From an uncultured Lachnospiraceae bacterium (GTDB taxonomy: Bacteria > Bacillota > Clostridia > Lachnospirales > Lachnospiraceae), in contig CATZYB010000002.1 of the NCBI GenBank assembly GCA_958426095.1, forward strand, positions 1 through 38,670: 38,670 bases of DNA, given 5' to 3'. Position numbers and translations under genes: made by a program. The notes beneath the pieces are model-generated. The model did no database searches, was not told the DNA's origin, and saw only the letters and a program-made list of their open reading frames with translations. Position 1 is the first letter of the stretch; each line of letters starts with the position of its first letter. Shown one piece after another: positions 8,000 to 15,493 of the stretch.

Positions 8000-8761
8000 T
8001 CAATTAATCTTTTTGGCGATAACTGCCAGGCGGCCGTCCTCCTGACTGTATTCACAGGTGGACAGGGTGATGAGCCGATCGCCGTAGACAGCGCTTTCCC
8101 CTGTATCATAAAGAGTCATTTGCCGGATATTGTTCATGTAGTCATTGAAGTCGGCTTCGTCAGCAAAAGACGTATGGCCGTAATAACGGAAGCCTTCTTC
8201 GTCTTCTGATAAGGCTCTGGAAAGAATGACGGCCACGACAGTATAGGTTCCTTTTTCACGCAGCATGTCGAAATAAATTGTTTTGTGGGATTCGAAAAAA
8301 TCCTTATCCTTGTAATTCATCAATGGCTGGAACATGCTGTTGTCATTCATATGATGTCCGTAGATGATCAGATTATCGCTGACCGGATCCAGTGAACAAT
8401 AGCCGTCGATAAAAGGAACGCCGGCCGCATCATATTCTTTGTTGAAATTGGAATGAAGATAGGTATCATTATCGCCTTCAACGTACATTACCGGATAGTC
8501 GATCGTTGTGTCCGGAATCTGGATCCATCCGGCAAAATCCGGATTTTCTTCATGAAGGCGTGCATAGCGGGGAATGATCTCGCTGCCGGTTGTTTCCGAA
8601 ACTTCGTCGGAAGCATAAGTTTCTTCGACAAGCAGAGATTTGACATCATTCATGTTTTCTGCCGAGATGTGTCGTTCCCAGAAGTATTTGCCAAGGTATC
8701 CGGCGCTGCCCAGAAAGCATATAAGGGCAATAATGAAGATGATTATTTGCATTTTTTTCAA
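8000..8761 (-). CDS. class B sortase
   Basis: 253 residues. One N-terminal membrane anchor (about 4-25), a linker, then the sortase domain. Catalytic residues are in place: His136 in IIYGHHM, Cys236 in TLSTCEYSQ, Arg244 in EDGRL. FAGWIQIPDTTIDYPV and the helix after the His motif are typical of class B. It would cleave a C-terminal sorting signal of exported proteins and join them to peptidoglycan or pilin; no substrate gene with a sorting motif lies nearby. The start is a TTG: GGAGG at 8773-8769 lies 7 bases from TTG 8761, while the ATG at 8752 is 16 bases away. Transcribed divergently from ackA. Confidence 0.94.
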   Translation of the reverse strand: MKKMQIIIFIIALICFLGSAGYLGKYFWERHISAENMNDVKSLLVEETYASDEVSETTGSEIIPRYARLHEENPDFAGWIQIPDTTIDYPVMYVEGDNDTYLHSNFNKEYDAAGVPFIDGYCSLDPVSDNLIIYGHHMNDNSMFQPLMNYKDKDFFESHKTIYFDMLREKGTYTVVAVILSRALSEDEEGFRYYGHTSFADEADFNDYMNNIRQMTLYDTGESAVYGDRLITLSTCEYSQEDGRLAVIAKKIN

Positions 8762-8783
8762 GACATGACCTCCTTTTTTTAAA

Positions 8784-8812
8784 ATTATACCATAAATGGG
8801 GTGGTCAGTTAA
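8784..8812 (-). promoter_or_regulatory. promoter of the sortase gene
   Basis: Minus-strand TTAACT (8812-8807), 17-base spacer, perfect TATAAT (8789-8784). The leader would be short and lead straight into the AAAGGAGG ribosome site. It shares the intergenic region with ackA. Confidence 0.75.
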
Positions 8813-8834
8813 AAAAAATATGTTAAAATAAGGA

Positions 8835-8851
8835 TATAATTTTATGGGAGG
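8835..8851 (+). promoter_or_regulatory. possible ackA -10 element and ribosome binding site
   Basis: TATAAT at 8835-8840 and GGGAGG at 8846-8851 precede ackA ATG 8861. No good -35 is seen 16-18 bases upstream (an A-rich run lies there), so the promoter call is tentative; the ribosome site is good. Confidence 0.4.
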
Positions 8852-8860
8852 AAAAGAATA

Positions 8861-10054
8861 ATGAATGTTTTAGTAATCAATTGTGGAAGTTCTTCATTAA
8901 AATTCCAGTTAATTCAGTCTGATACAGAAGCTGTACTTGCAAAGGGTCTTTGTGAACGTATCGGTATTGAAGGCAGCAGAATCGTATATACACCAGCAGG
9001 AAAAGACAAAATTACAATCGAATCTCCAATGCCAGATCACACAAATGCGATCAAGCTTGTTCTTAGCTGTCTGACAGATGAAACAAACGGCGTTGTAAAA
9101 TCTCTTTCTGAGATCCATGCCGTAGGTCATCGTGTTGTACACGGCGGAGAGAAATTTGCTTCTTCCGTTGTCGTAGATGACGAAGTTATGAAAGCGATCG
9201 AAGAGTGCAGCAATCTTGCACCGCTTCACAATCCAGCGAACCTTTTGGGTATCAGTGTATGTAAAGAATTAATGCCGGGCGTGCCTCAGGTTGCTGTATT
9301 TGATACCGCTTTCCATCAGACAATGCCTCCGAAAGCTTACCTCTACGGTCTGCCATACGAAGCATATACAGAAGATAAGATTCGTCGTTACGGTTTCCAC
9401 GGAACATCTCACAGCTATGTTTCCAAACGTGTAGCTCAGATTCTCGGAAAGAAACCGGAAGAATTAAAGACCATCGTTTGCCATCTGGGTAACGGTTCCA
9501 GTATCTGTGCTGTAAATCAGGGCAAATGCGTAGATACAACGATGGGACTGACACCATTAGCCGGCCTTATCATGGGAACACGCTGCGGTGATATCGACCC
9601 ATCCATCCTTGAATTCTATGCTCAGAAACATGATCTGGATGTCTACCAGATAACAGAAATTTTAAATAAAAAATCCGGTGTTCTCGGTATCAGCGGCGTA
9701 AGCAGCGACTTCCGTGATGTTGAAGAAGCAGCAGATGCAGGCAACGAACGCTGCAAATATGCATTGGATGCTTTCAAATATCAGGTAGCTAAATTCATCG
9801 GCGGCTATGCAGCAGCTATGAATGGCGTTGATGTGATCGTATTTACAGCAGGCGTTGGTGAAAACAGTGCAACAACACGTCAGGGCGTTTGCGATTATCT
9901 TGGATACCTTGGAATTACGATCGATGCGGAAGCTAACGGAAAACGTGGTGAAGAAATTGAAATCACTACAGCAGATTCCAAAGTTAAAGTATTCGTTGTT
10001 CCAACAAACGAAGAATTAATGATCGCAAGAGATACAGTTGCTTTAACAAAATAA
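8861..10054 (+). CDS. ackA: acetate kinase
   Basis: 397 residues, full family length. It converts acetyl phosphate and ADP to acetate and ATP, the ATP-yielding end of fermentation. Seen motifs: VLVINCGSSSLKF (Asn7), GHRVVHGG, VFDTAFHQTMP, RYGFHGTSH, HLGNGSS, GLIMGTRCGDIDPSI, GVGENS and TNEELMIARD, covering the substrate and adenosine pockets of the acetate kinase signatures. Codon use differs from the neighbours: more CGT, AAA and GTA, fewer CGG and GGC codons, as expected for a highly expressed gene. The usual partner pta is not adjacent; the divergent neighbour is a sortase and the next gene is spoIID. No terminator follows the stop before spoIID. Confidence 0.98.
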   Translation: MNVLVINCGSSSLKFQLIQSDTEAVLAKGLCERIGIEGSRIVYTPAGKDKITIESPMPDHTNAIKLVLSCLTDETNGVVKSLSEIHAVGHRVVHGGEKFASSVVVDDEVMKAIEECSNLAPLHNPANLLGISVCKELMPGVPQVAVFDTAFHQTMPPKAYLYGLPYEAYTEDKIRRYGFHGTSHSYVSKRVAQILGKKPEELKTIVCHLGNGSSICAVNQGKCVDTTMGLTPLAGLIMGTRCGDIDPSILEFYAQKHDLDVYQITEILNKKSGVLGISGVSSDFRDVEEAADAGNERCKYALDAFKYQVAKFIGGYAAAMNGVDVIVFTAGVGENSATTRQGVCDYLGYLGITIDAEANGKRGEEIEITTADSKVKVFVVPTNEELMIARDTVALTK

Positions 10055-10122
10055 GGACAGGCACATTTTGTATCTGTGAGAATATTCTATAAAGAGACCA
10101 TGGAAAGGTCGGGGAACCTGAA

Positions 10123-11028
10123 ATGAGGAAACGGCTTGGCTGGCTTTTTATAGGATGTTTATTGGCGATTCCCTGTATGGGAACGCAGATTTATCAAAAT
10201 TACAGGCCCTCGGCAGATTGGAAACAGTCCGCCGAGGGCCTTACTGTTCATATGAAGGAATTTGGAATGGACCGGGTGGTCGGTTTTGATGAATATGCTG
10301 TTGGTGTTTTGGCGGCAGTGCTGGAGCCGGATACCCATGAGGAAACGATGAAAGCGATGGCGGTCGTTTTGAGAACTTACATAGCCTATATGTCGGCTGG
10401 CGGACGAACTCCGGAAAGTCAGTGGCTTGGTCAGCCCTGGCTGTCAGCCCGGGAAAGGCTGGCCAAGGGGATGGATGAAGAAAAATTAAGAAAGGCAGTA
10501 GCGGAAACCGAAGGGTGTAAAATACTCTATAACGGGGAACCGATACTGCCTTTATATTGTCTTCTGTCTAATGGAAGGACGAGAAATTTCTCTGATGTGT
10601 GGGGCGGCGATCTGGCCTATTTGACCAGTGTCGATAGTCCCTGGGATAAAAGTTCATCCGATTATATGGAGAAAGTATTTTTGAGTCGGAAGAAAATCAT
10701 TCGCATCCTGGCCGAAGCCGACGGGGTGGAGAACTCCTGGGACCAACTGTCGGAGAGCATGGTCCAGATCATAGAAAAGGATGATTCCGGTTATATCCGT
10801 CAGATGCAGATTGGCGGACAGACGTATTCGGGTGAAGAATTGCGGTGCCGTCTGGGGCTTCCGTCCGCTTGCTTTGATTATTCTGTTAAAAATGATGGAA
10901 TAGAATTTACCTGTTATGGGCGGGGGCATGGTGTTGGCCTGAGTCTTTATGGCGCCGATGCCATGGCCGGAGAAGGGAAAAGCTGGCAGGAAATTATTTT
11001 GTGGTATTTTCCGGGGACGGATGTATAA
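10123..11028 (+). CDS. spoIID: stage II sporulation protein D (SpoIID/LytB family)
   Basis: 301 residues. N-terminal signal-anchor (about 5-22), then the SpoIID domain with EYAVGVLAAVLEP, MAVVLRTYIAYM and the C-terminal GRGHGVGLSLYGADAMA. SpoIID is a membrane-anchored lytic transglycosylase that acts with SpoIIM and SpoIIP during engulfment. In an ungapped alignment from memory with the usual GVVASEMP motif, the catalytic Glu position is Val66, with a Glu only two residues on (Glu68), so activity is uncertain. A perfect GC-rich 11-bp inverted repeat lies inside the coding region near the start (10204-10241). The neighbour is a SpoIIQ-like gene, the normal clostridial order. Confidence 0.88.
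   Translation: MRKRLGWLFIGCLLAIPCMGTQIYQNYRPSADWKQSAEGLTVHMKEFGMDRVVGFDEYAVGVLAAVLEPDTHEETMKAMAVVLRTYIAYMSAGGRTPESQWLGQPWLSARERLAKGMDEEKLRKAVAETEGCKILYNGEPILPLYCLLSNGRTRNFSDVWGGDLAYLTSVDSPWDKSSSDYMEKVFLSRKKIIRILAEADGVENSWDQLSESMVQIIEKDDSGYIRQMQIGGQTYSGEELRCRLGLPSACFDYSVKNDGIEFTCYGRGHGVGLSLYGADAMAGEGKSWQEIILWYFPGTDV
10204..10241 (+). repeat. strong hairpin inside the 5' part of spoIID
   Basis: AGGCCCTCGGC (10204-10214) pairs perfectly with GCCGAGGGCCT (10231-10241), with a 16-base loop. It lies 81-119 bases after the spoIID start. Only a weak T stretch (TTACTGTT) follows. It could attenuate read-through from the strongly expressed ackA or affect spoIID translation. Confidence 0.7.
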
Positions 11029-11050
11029 AGTTTGATTTCCTGGTCAAACT
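11029..11050 (+). repeat. short perfect hairpin between spoIID and the spoIIQ-like gene
   Basis: AGTTTGA (11029-11035) and TCAAACT (11044-11050) form a 7-bp stem with an 8-base loop, starting at the last base of the spoIID stop codon region. There is no T-tract. It may be a processing or translational-coupling element or an operator. Confidence 0.45.
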
Positions 11051-11071
11051 ATAGCTACGAGGTGATAACAG

Positions 11072-11773
11072 GTGAAAGAAAATTTTAAAAATTATTGGAA
11101 AAAGAATGGATTTTACATGGTGTTGACAGCGGCCCTGGTCGTTGTGCTTGGAATTTCCGGGGTCGCCGGATATCGGTCAGGTATGAAGGATAAGGCGGAA
11201 GCCGAAAAGGCCGCCGAATTCAGTCAGGCTGAAAACACACCGGAAGTTTTGGATGAAACACCAGCAGCCGCCGTGGGAAACATGACAGATATTGAAAATG
11301 CAGTGGCTGAATCTGTAGCGGCAGCAGAAGCTGCGAATGCCGCAGTTGCGGAGACATTTGGCGACAATGCGAAAATGGTATGGCCAGTGGAAGGCGAAAT
11401 TCTTAAAGAGTTTTCATCGGATAAAACCATTTATTTTGGAACACTGGATCAATACAAATGTAATCCGGCATTGCTCATCAAAGCCGACGTCAATCAGGAA
11501 GTGGTTGCGGCCTTTGGCGGAACCGTAGAATCTGTTACAGAAGACAGCGTGAACGGTACGATGATCACCGTAGACATGGGAAATGGCTATAGGGCAATTT
11601 ATGGACAGATGAAAGATGTAAATGTCAAAGAGGGCGATGCGATTGTCAAAGGTCAGGCCATTGGCAATGTGGCTCAGCCGACCAAATATTATACAGAAGA
11701 GGGAAGTCATCTTTATTTTGGAATTACAAAGGACGGTACTCCGGTGAACCCACAGGATTATCTGGAAAAATGA
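11072..11773 (+). CDS. spoIIQ: SpoIIQ-like M23 peptidase-fold protein, probably catalytically inactive
   Basis: 233 residues. One TM near 14-33, an Ala/Glu-rich linker, then an M23 (LytM) fold from about 100. The position next to spoIID suggests SpoIIQ, the forespore partner of SpoIIIAH in the engulfment channel. Zinc and catalytic positions are mostly lost when compared with LytM: the HxxxD motif reads NPALL (Asn131, Leu135), the later His is Gln179 in IYGQM, and HxH is HLY (His213 kept, Tyr215). Only His213 remains, so I infer a structural role, as in Bacillus SpoIIQ, which also lacks a full site. GTG start with GAGGTG 7 bases upstream. The symbol is by fold and context. Confidence 0.82.
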   Translation: MKENFKNYWKKNGFYMVLTAALVVVLGISGVAGYRSGMKDKAEAEKAAEFSQAENTPEVLDETPAAAVGNMTDIENAVAESVAAAEAANAAVAETFGDNAKMVWPVEGEILKEFSSDKTIYFGTLDQYKCNPALLIKADVNQEVVAAFGGTVESVTEDSVNGTMITVDMGNGYRAIYGQMKDVNVKEGDAIVKGQAIGNVAQPTKYYTEEGSHLYFGITKDGTPVNPQDYLEK

Positions 11774-11953
11774 TAACGGGTTTTCCAGTCACCAAATCGG
11801 AAAAATAACATAAGATATAGAGCAGGCGATGATGAATCGGTCATACATATTGGAAAATATGCTGCCGATTATATTACAATCCTTCTGGTATTACCGGCCC
11901 GGGCCAGACTTTTTGAATAAATACTGTATTTTCATCGGCTGCTTTATATAGCG

Positions 11954-11983
11954 GGGCATTGTCATAACGGCAATGCCCTTTTT
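11954..11983 (+). terminator. intrinsic terminator after the spoIID-spoIIQ region
   Basis: GGGCATTG (11954-11961), a 9-base loop, CAATGCCC (11971-11978), then TTTTT. It ends either the spoIIQ transcript or a small RNA from the preceding gap. Confidence 0.9.
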
Positions 11984-11986
11984 CAG

Positions 11987-12015
11987 TTGAAATTACAACG
12001 GTAATCCGATATAAT
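11987..12015 (+). promoter_or_regulatory. promoter of the GIY-YIG/cls operon
   Basis: TTGAAA (11987-11992), 17-base spacer, perfect TATAAT (12010-12015). The predicted start near 12022 leaves a leader of about 34 bases before ATG 12056. Confidence 0.88.
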
Positions 12016-12055
12016 AAGTTCTGTAAACCATTTTACATTTACTGGAAAGGATATC

Positions 12056-12313
12056 ATGAACTATACATATATTTTAAAATGCAGTGACGGTTCCCTCTAC
12101 ACTGGATGGACGAATCATCTGGAGGAACGGATTCGGGCTCATAATGAAGGACGGGGAGCAAAATATACCCGCAGCCGTCGGCCGGTAGAATTGATTTATT
12201 ATGAAAAGATGGAAACAAAAGAGGAAGCGATGCGGCGGGAATATGCCATCAAGCGGCTAGATCGCCAGCAGAAGCTTGAGTTGATCGCACATCAAGGAGA
12301 ATATGGCTTATGA
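12056..12313 (+). CDS. GIY-YIG domain protein (UPF0213/YhbQ-YazA family)
   Basis: 85 residues, a stand-alone GIY-YIG nuclease domain. Seen: YTYILKCSDGSLYTGWT (the GIY and YIG equivalents), ERIRAHNEGRGAKYTRSRRPVEL, and Glu-rich EAMRREYAIKRLDRQQKLELI at the C terminus with the family's Glu. Proteins of this size are common in bacteria and are suspected DNA repair or processing nucleases, but their biological role is poorly defined. A GGAAAGG site precedes the ATG. The stop overlaps the start of the cardiolipin synthase gene (ATGA, 12310-12313), indicating translational coupling. Confidence 0.93.
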   Translation: MNYTYILKCSDGSLYTGWTNHLEERIRAHNEGRGAKYTRSRRPVELIYYEKMETKEEAMRREYAIKRLDRQQKLELIAHQGEYGL

Positions 12314-13842
12314 ATAATATTTTAAAAAAACGGACTTCAGTTCTTGTACGGGCGGCTATCGTATTGATTTCGGTAATCTTACAGGTTTTAACAATGTTTC
12401 TGCTGGTACGTCTGCTTCAGGAATACGCCTCATGGGTTTACCTGCTCATTGAAATTGCCAGTATTGCGGTTGTTTTTGTGCTGGTAGATAATTCATCTTC
12501 CTTCAATTCCTTCTGGATCGTCATTATTCTGGCGCTTCCGGTGTTTGGTTACTGTCTTTACTTTATGTGGGGACGCAAACATACAAACAGCGCTTTTTAT
12601 AAAAAATATAAAAAGATATCGGAAAAGGGAAGAGGATATAAATCCCAGGACCCGGCGATCCTGGCCGAATTGTCCGAAATGCACCCGAATAAGGCCCAGG
12701 TCAGCCGATATCTGGTTCATGAAGGCTTTTGTTTATACAAAAATACTTCCGTCCGATATTTTGAGGTTGGGGAGAAAAAATTTGATGCCCTTTTTGAGGA
12801 TCTGGAGAAGGCGGAAAAGTTTATCTTCATGGAATATTTTATTGTGTCCAATGGTGAAATATGGGATCGGCTGAAAGAGGTACTGGCACGGAAAGCGGCG
12901 GAGAAAGTTGAAATTCGTCTGCTTTTGGATGATTTTGGGTGTCTGTTTATGGATGGAGACGAGATTCGGCATGAATTGTCGAAACTGGGTATCCGGGTCA
13001 GCATTTTTGCACCGATCGTGAAGGATGTTTCACGATTGACCTTTAATTATCGGAATCATCAGAAGATCGCTGTCATTGACGGAAATATTGCCTATACGGG
13101 AGGGGTCAATCTGGCCGATGAGTATGCCAATATTATCGATCGATTTGGTCATTGGAAGGATACGGCCATCCGTCTGGAGGGGGATGGCGTCTGGGGCCTA
13201 ACAGAAATTTTCCTGGAGATGTGGGAACTTTCCAAGGAGAAAGAGCAGTTGGATTATGATAAATACCGACCGACCATATCGGTAGATGCGCCGGGATATG
13301 TTCAGCCGGTGGCTGACGGTCCGGCCAATAATCCGGATAATCCGATTGAAGAGATGTATACCCATCTAATCAATAAGGCCAGGGATTATATTTATTTTAC
13401 GACACCTTATCTGGTGCTGGACAACCGTATGGTTGACGATTTGTGCCGGGCCGCCCGAAGCGGCGTCGATGTGCGGATCATTACACCGCGTCACTATGAT
13501 AAATGGTATGTCTACATGGTAAATATCTCAAATTATGGACGGCTTATGGAAAATGGCATTAAGATATATGAGTATGAACCGGGTTTTATCCATGCGAAAA
13601 ATGTCATTTCTGATGATGAGTGCGGCGTCTGCGGTACGATAAATATGGACTATCGGAGTTTTTATCTGCATTATGAATGCGGCGTATTGATGACGGAAGT
13701 TCCGGCGGTTATGGAGATGAAAGAAGACTTTTTAGAAACCATGCGAAAGAGTGAGCGGGTAAGCCTGGATGCCTGGAAAAACCGTCCGTTATGGCAGAAA
13801 TGCGTTCAGGGAATACTGAGAATTTTTTCACCATTATTATAA
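12310..13842 (+). CDS. cls: cardiolipin synthase (phospholipase D family)
   Basis: 510 residues. Two N-terminal TM segments (about 11-34 and 38-80, including the LLIEIASIAVVFVL stretch), then two PLD domains with HKD motifs: HQKIAVID (His250, Lys252, Asp257) and HAKNVISDD (His428, Lys430, Asp435). The first is followed by GGVNLADEY and the second by GTINMDYRS, as in Firmicute Cls. The enzyme joins two phosphatidylglycerol molecules into cardiolipin at the cytoplasmic membrane. It overlaps the GIY-YIG gene by 4 bases and precedes thiD by 20 bases. All catalytic residues are present, and the length is normal for the family. Confidence 0.95.
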   Translation: MNNILKKRTSVLVRAAIVLISVILQVLTMFLLVRLLQEYASWVYLLIEIASIAVVFVLVDNSSSFNSFWIVIILALPVFGYCLYFMWGRKHTNSAFYKKYKKISEKGRGYKSQDPAILAELSEMHPNKAQVSRYLVHEGFCLYKNTSVRYFEVGEKKFDALFEDLEKAEKFIFMEYFIVSNGEIWDRLKEVLARKAAEKVEIRLLLDDFGCLFMDGDEIRHELSKLGIRVSIFAPIVKDVSRLTFNYRNHQKIAVIDGNIAYTGGVNLADEYANIIDRFGHWKDTAIRLEGDGVWGLTEIFLEMWELSKEKEQLDYDKYRPTISVDAPGYVQPVADGPANNPDNPIEEMYTHLINKARDYIYFTTPYLVLDNRMVDDLCRAARSGVDVRIITPRHYDKWYVYMVNISNYGRLMENGIKIYEYEPGFIHAKNVISDDECGVCGTINMDYRSFYLHYECGVLMTEVPAVMEMKEDFLETMRKSERVSLDAWKNRPLWQKCVQGILRIFSPLL

Positions 13843-13862
13843 ATATAGGAGTTGAATACAGT

Positions 13863-14651
13863 ATGAAAAAGGTAGTAACAATCGCAGGTTCTGATTCCAG
13901 CGGCGGTGCCGGGATTCAGGCAGATATTAAAACCATGATGGCCCATGGCGTCTATGCCATGAGTGCGATCACTGCATTAACGGCCCAGAATACGACGGGG
14001 GTCTATGATGTGTTGGAAGCCACGCCGGAATTTGTCGGCGAACAGATCGATTGTATTTTTAACGACATCCGGCCGGATGCGGTAAAAATCGGTATGGTGT
14101 CCAATATTGGTATCATTGAAAAGATTGCAGAGAAACTAAAAGAACATCAGGCGGAGAATATTGTGGTAGATCCGGTGATGGTATCCACCAGCGGCTGCGC
14201 CCTGATGAGCCCGGATGCTCAGGAAACTCTGGTGACAAAGCTTCTGCCTTTGGCCGATATTATCACACCGAATATTCCCGAGGCCGAGTGTCTCTGTGGT
14301 TTTGAAATTAAATCCACAGAAGATATGGTTCGGGCGGCTGAAGTCATTGGCAAGAACCTGAAAGGTTGTGTTCTTATCAAAGGCGGCCATCTGACAGAAA
14401 CTGCCGATGATCTGCTCTATGATAACGGAGAGTTTCTCTGGTACCGCGGCGAACGGGTGGATAATCCGAATACCCATGGGACCGGCTGTACCCTCTCTTC
14501 GGCCATAGCCAGTAATCTGGCCCTGGGCTATGATATGAAAACGAGTGTAAAAAATGCCAAAGATTATATTACCGGAGCCCTCAAAGACGGGCTGGATCTG
14601 GGCAAGGGCAGCGGACCGCTGAACCATGCTTACCGGATAACAGGAAAATAA
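13863..14651 (+). CDS. thiD: hydroxymethylpyrimidine/phosphomethylpyrimidine kinase
   Basis: 262 residues, ribokinase fold. Family markers: the N-terminal TIAGSDSSGGAGIQADIKT, ITALTAQNTTGV, VDPVMVSTSG, ITPNIPEAE, VLIKGGH and the catalytic/anion-hole segment NTHGTGCTLSSAIA. It phosphorylates HMP and HMP-P for thiamine synthesis or salvage; clostridial homologues may also act on pyridoxal. ATG 13863 is preceded by AGGAG at 13847-13851; the frame extends upstream to 13791 inside cls, but that part is unlike the family. It is the last gene before a strong terminator. No TPP riboswitch is seen, so it seems to rely on the operon promoter at 11987. Confidence 0.94.
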   Translation: MKKVVTIAGSDSSGGAGIQADIKTMMAHGVYAMSAITALTAQNTTGVYDVLEATPEFVGEQIDCIFNDIRPDAVKIGMVSNIGIIEKIAEKLKEHQAENIVVDPVMVSTSGCALMSPDAQETLVTKLLPLADIITPNIPEAECLCGFEIKSTEDMVRAAEVIGKNLKGCVLIKGGHLTETADDLLYDNGEFLWYRGERVDNPNTHGTGCTLSSAIASNLALGYDMKTSVKNAKDYITGALKDGLDLGKGSGPLNHAYRITGK

Positions 14652-14670
14652 AATATTGTTTAAATAAGGT

Positions 14671-14741
14671 CAGGGTGCCAGGAAATTCGCAAGATTCTAA
14701 AAATAGAGAGTACGAAATTCTTTGGCACCCTGTTTTGTTTT
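14671..14741 (+). terminator. terminator after thiD with an unusually long loop
   Basis: CAGGGTGCCA (14671-14680) pairs with TGGCACCCTG (14723-14732), followed by TTTTGTTTT. The 42-base loop has its own partial symmetry (AAATTCG against CGAAATTC). It lies between converging thiD and the hemolysin III gene; the reverse-strand T-tract is weak. Confidence 0.88.
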
Positions 14742-15405
14742 AATAAATCGGCATAACAGCCAGGAACTTATACATTAATACGAAGTGGCAGAAGCTGCCG
14801 CCCATCACGAAGAGGTGGAAGATTTCATGAGAACCGAAATTCTCATGCCGACTGTTGAAGATTGGAAGCTTCAATGCATAGATGACGCCGCCGATCGTAT
14901 AGATGATTCCTCCGGTAAGGAGCCACATAAAAGCTTCTCTGGACAGGCTGTTTAAAATCTGAGTAAATGCAAGGACACAGGTCCATCCCATTCCGATGTA
15001 AAGTACGGAAGACACCCATTTCGGACAGTTTACCCAAAAGGCTTTCAGGACGATGCCGAAGATGGCGATGCCCCATACGATGGCTAAAAGGGTGTATCCC
15101 AAAGTGCCTCGGATAGCAATGAGACATACAGGTGTGTAGGTTCCGGCAATAAGCACCGAAATCATCATATGATCAAATTTTTTCAGGCGCTTATTAACTT
15201 TTTCATTGATATCCAATGAATGATACAGGGTACTTGCGGCATATAGTAAAAGCATGCTGACAATAAAAATACTTAACGAAACAACATGGACCAGATCCGG
15301 TGCTGTACAAGCCCGGAGAATCAGCGGTACGGCGGCGAGCAGAGCCATAAGCCAGCCGATAAAATGAGTAATGGCGCTTCCTGGGTCCTTCGGTCTGAAT
15401 TTCAT
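14740..15405 (-). CDS. hemolysin III family (TrhA/PAQR) membrane protein
   Basis: 221 residues with about seven TM helices, the PAQR-like hemolysin III family. Markers: the N-terminal DPGSAITHFIGWLMAL, AASTLYHSLDINEK with conserved Ser/His, and FHLFVMGGSFCHF at the C-terminal end; these His residues are the presumed metal ligands of the family. Suggested roles include membrane-fluidity homeostasis; a true haemolytic function is not implied. The start ATG 15405 has AGGAAGGTG a few bases upstream. It is transcribed alone from its own promoter at about 15521-15494, divergent from glmM. Confidence 0.93.
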   Translation of the reverse strand: MKFRPKDPGSAITHFIGWLMALLAAVPLILRACTAPDLVHVVSLSIFIVSMLLLYAASTLYHSLDINEKVNKRLKKFDHMMISVLIAGTYTPVCLIAIRGTLGYTLLAIVWGIAIFGIVLKAFWVNCPKWVSSVLYIGMGWTCVLAFTQILNSLSREAFMWLLTGGIIYTIGGVIYALKLPIFNSRHENFGSHEIFHLFVMGGSFCHFVLMYKFLAVMPIY

Positions 15406-15493
15406 AAGATCACCTTCCTGTTCTGAGATTTATAAAGGATTGTGCATCAAAGCGACAACACATAGTAATTAAAACTACATAATCTATAATATG

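Larger units (their letters stand above)
11774..12055. other. 282-base gap: folded RNA-like element, 40-codon ORF, terminator, promoter
   Basis: AATCGG (11835-11840) pairs with CCGATT (11865-11870), and inside it CATATT (11846-11851) pairs with AATATG (11856-11861) around a GGAA (GNRA-type) tetraloop, giving a 12-bp interrupted helix. A 40-codon ORF (11829-11951) overlaps it; it resembles nothing I know and has a poor ribosome site. A GC palindrome GGCCCGGGCC follows, then a good terminator (11954-11983) and the promoter of the next operon (11987-12015). spoIIID, often found after spoIIQ in clostridia, is not here. Confidence 0.5.

Noticed and set aside
10055..10122. Sigma-E type promoter before spoIID (AATATT near 10080, CTATAAAG nearby)
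   Set aside because: The two parts do not give the sigma-E -35/-10 pair at a 14-base spacing, so I do not list it.
13791..13862. Upstream extension of the thiD frame into cls
   Set aside because: The extra residues are unlike the family, and ATG 13863 has its own AGGAG.
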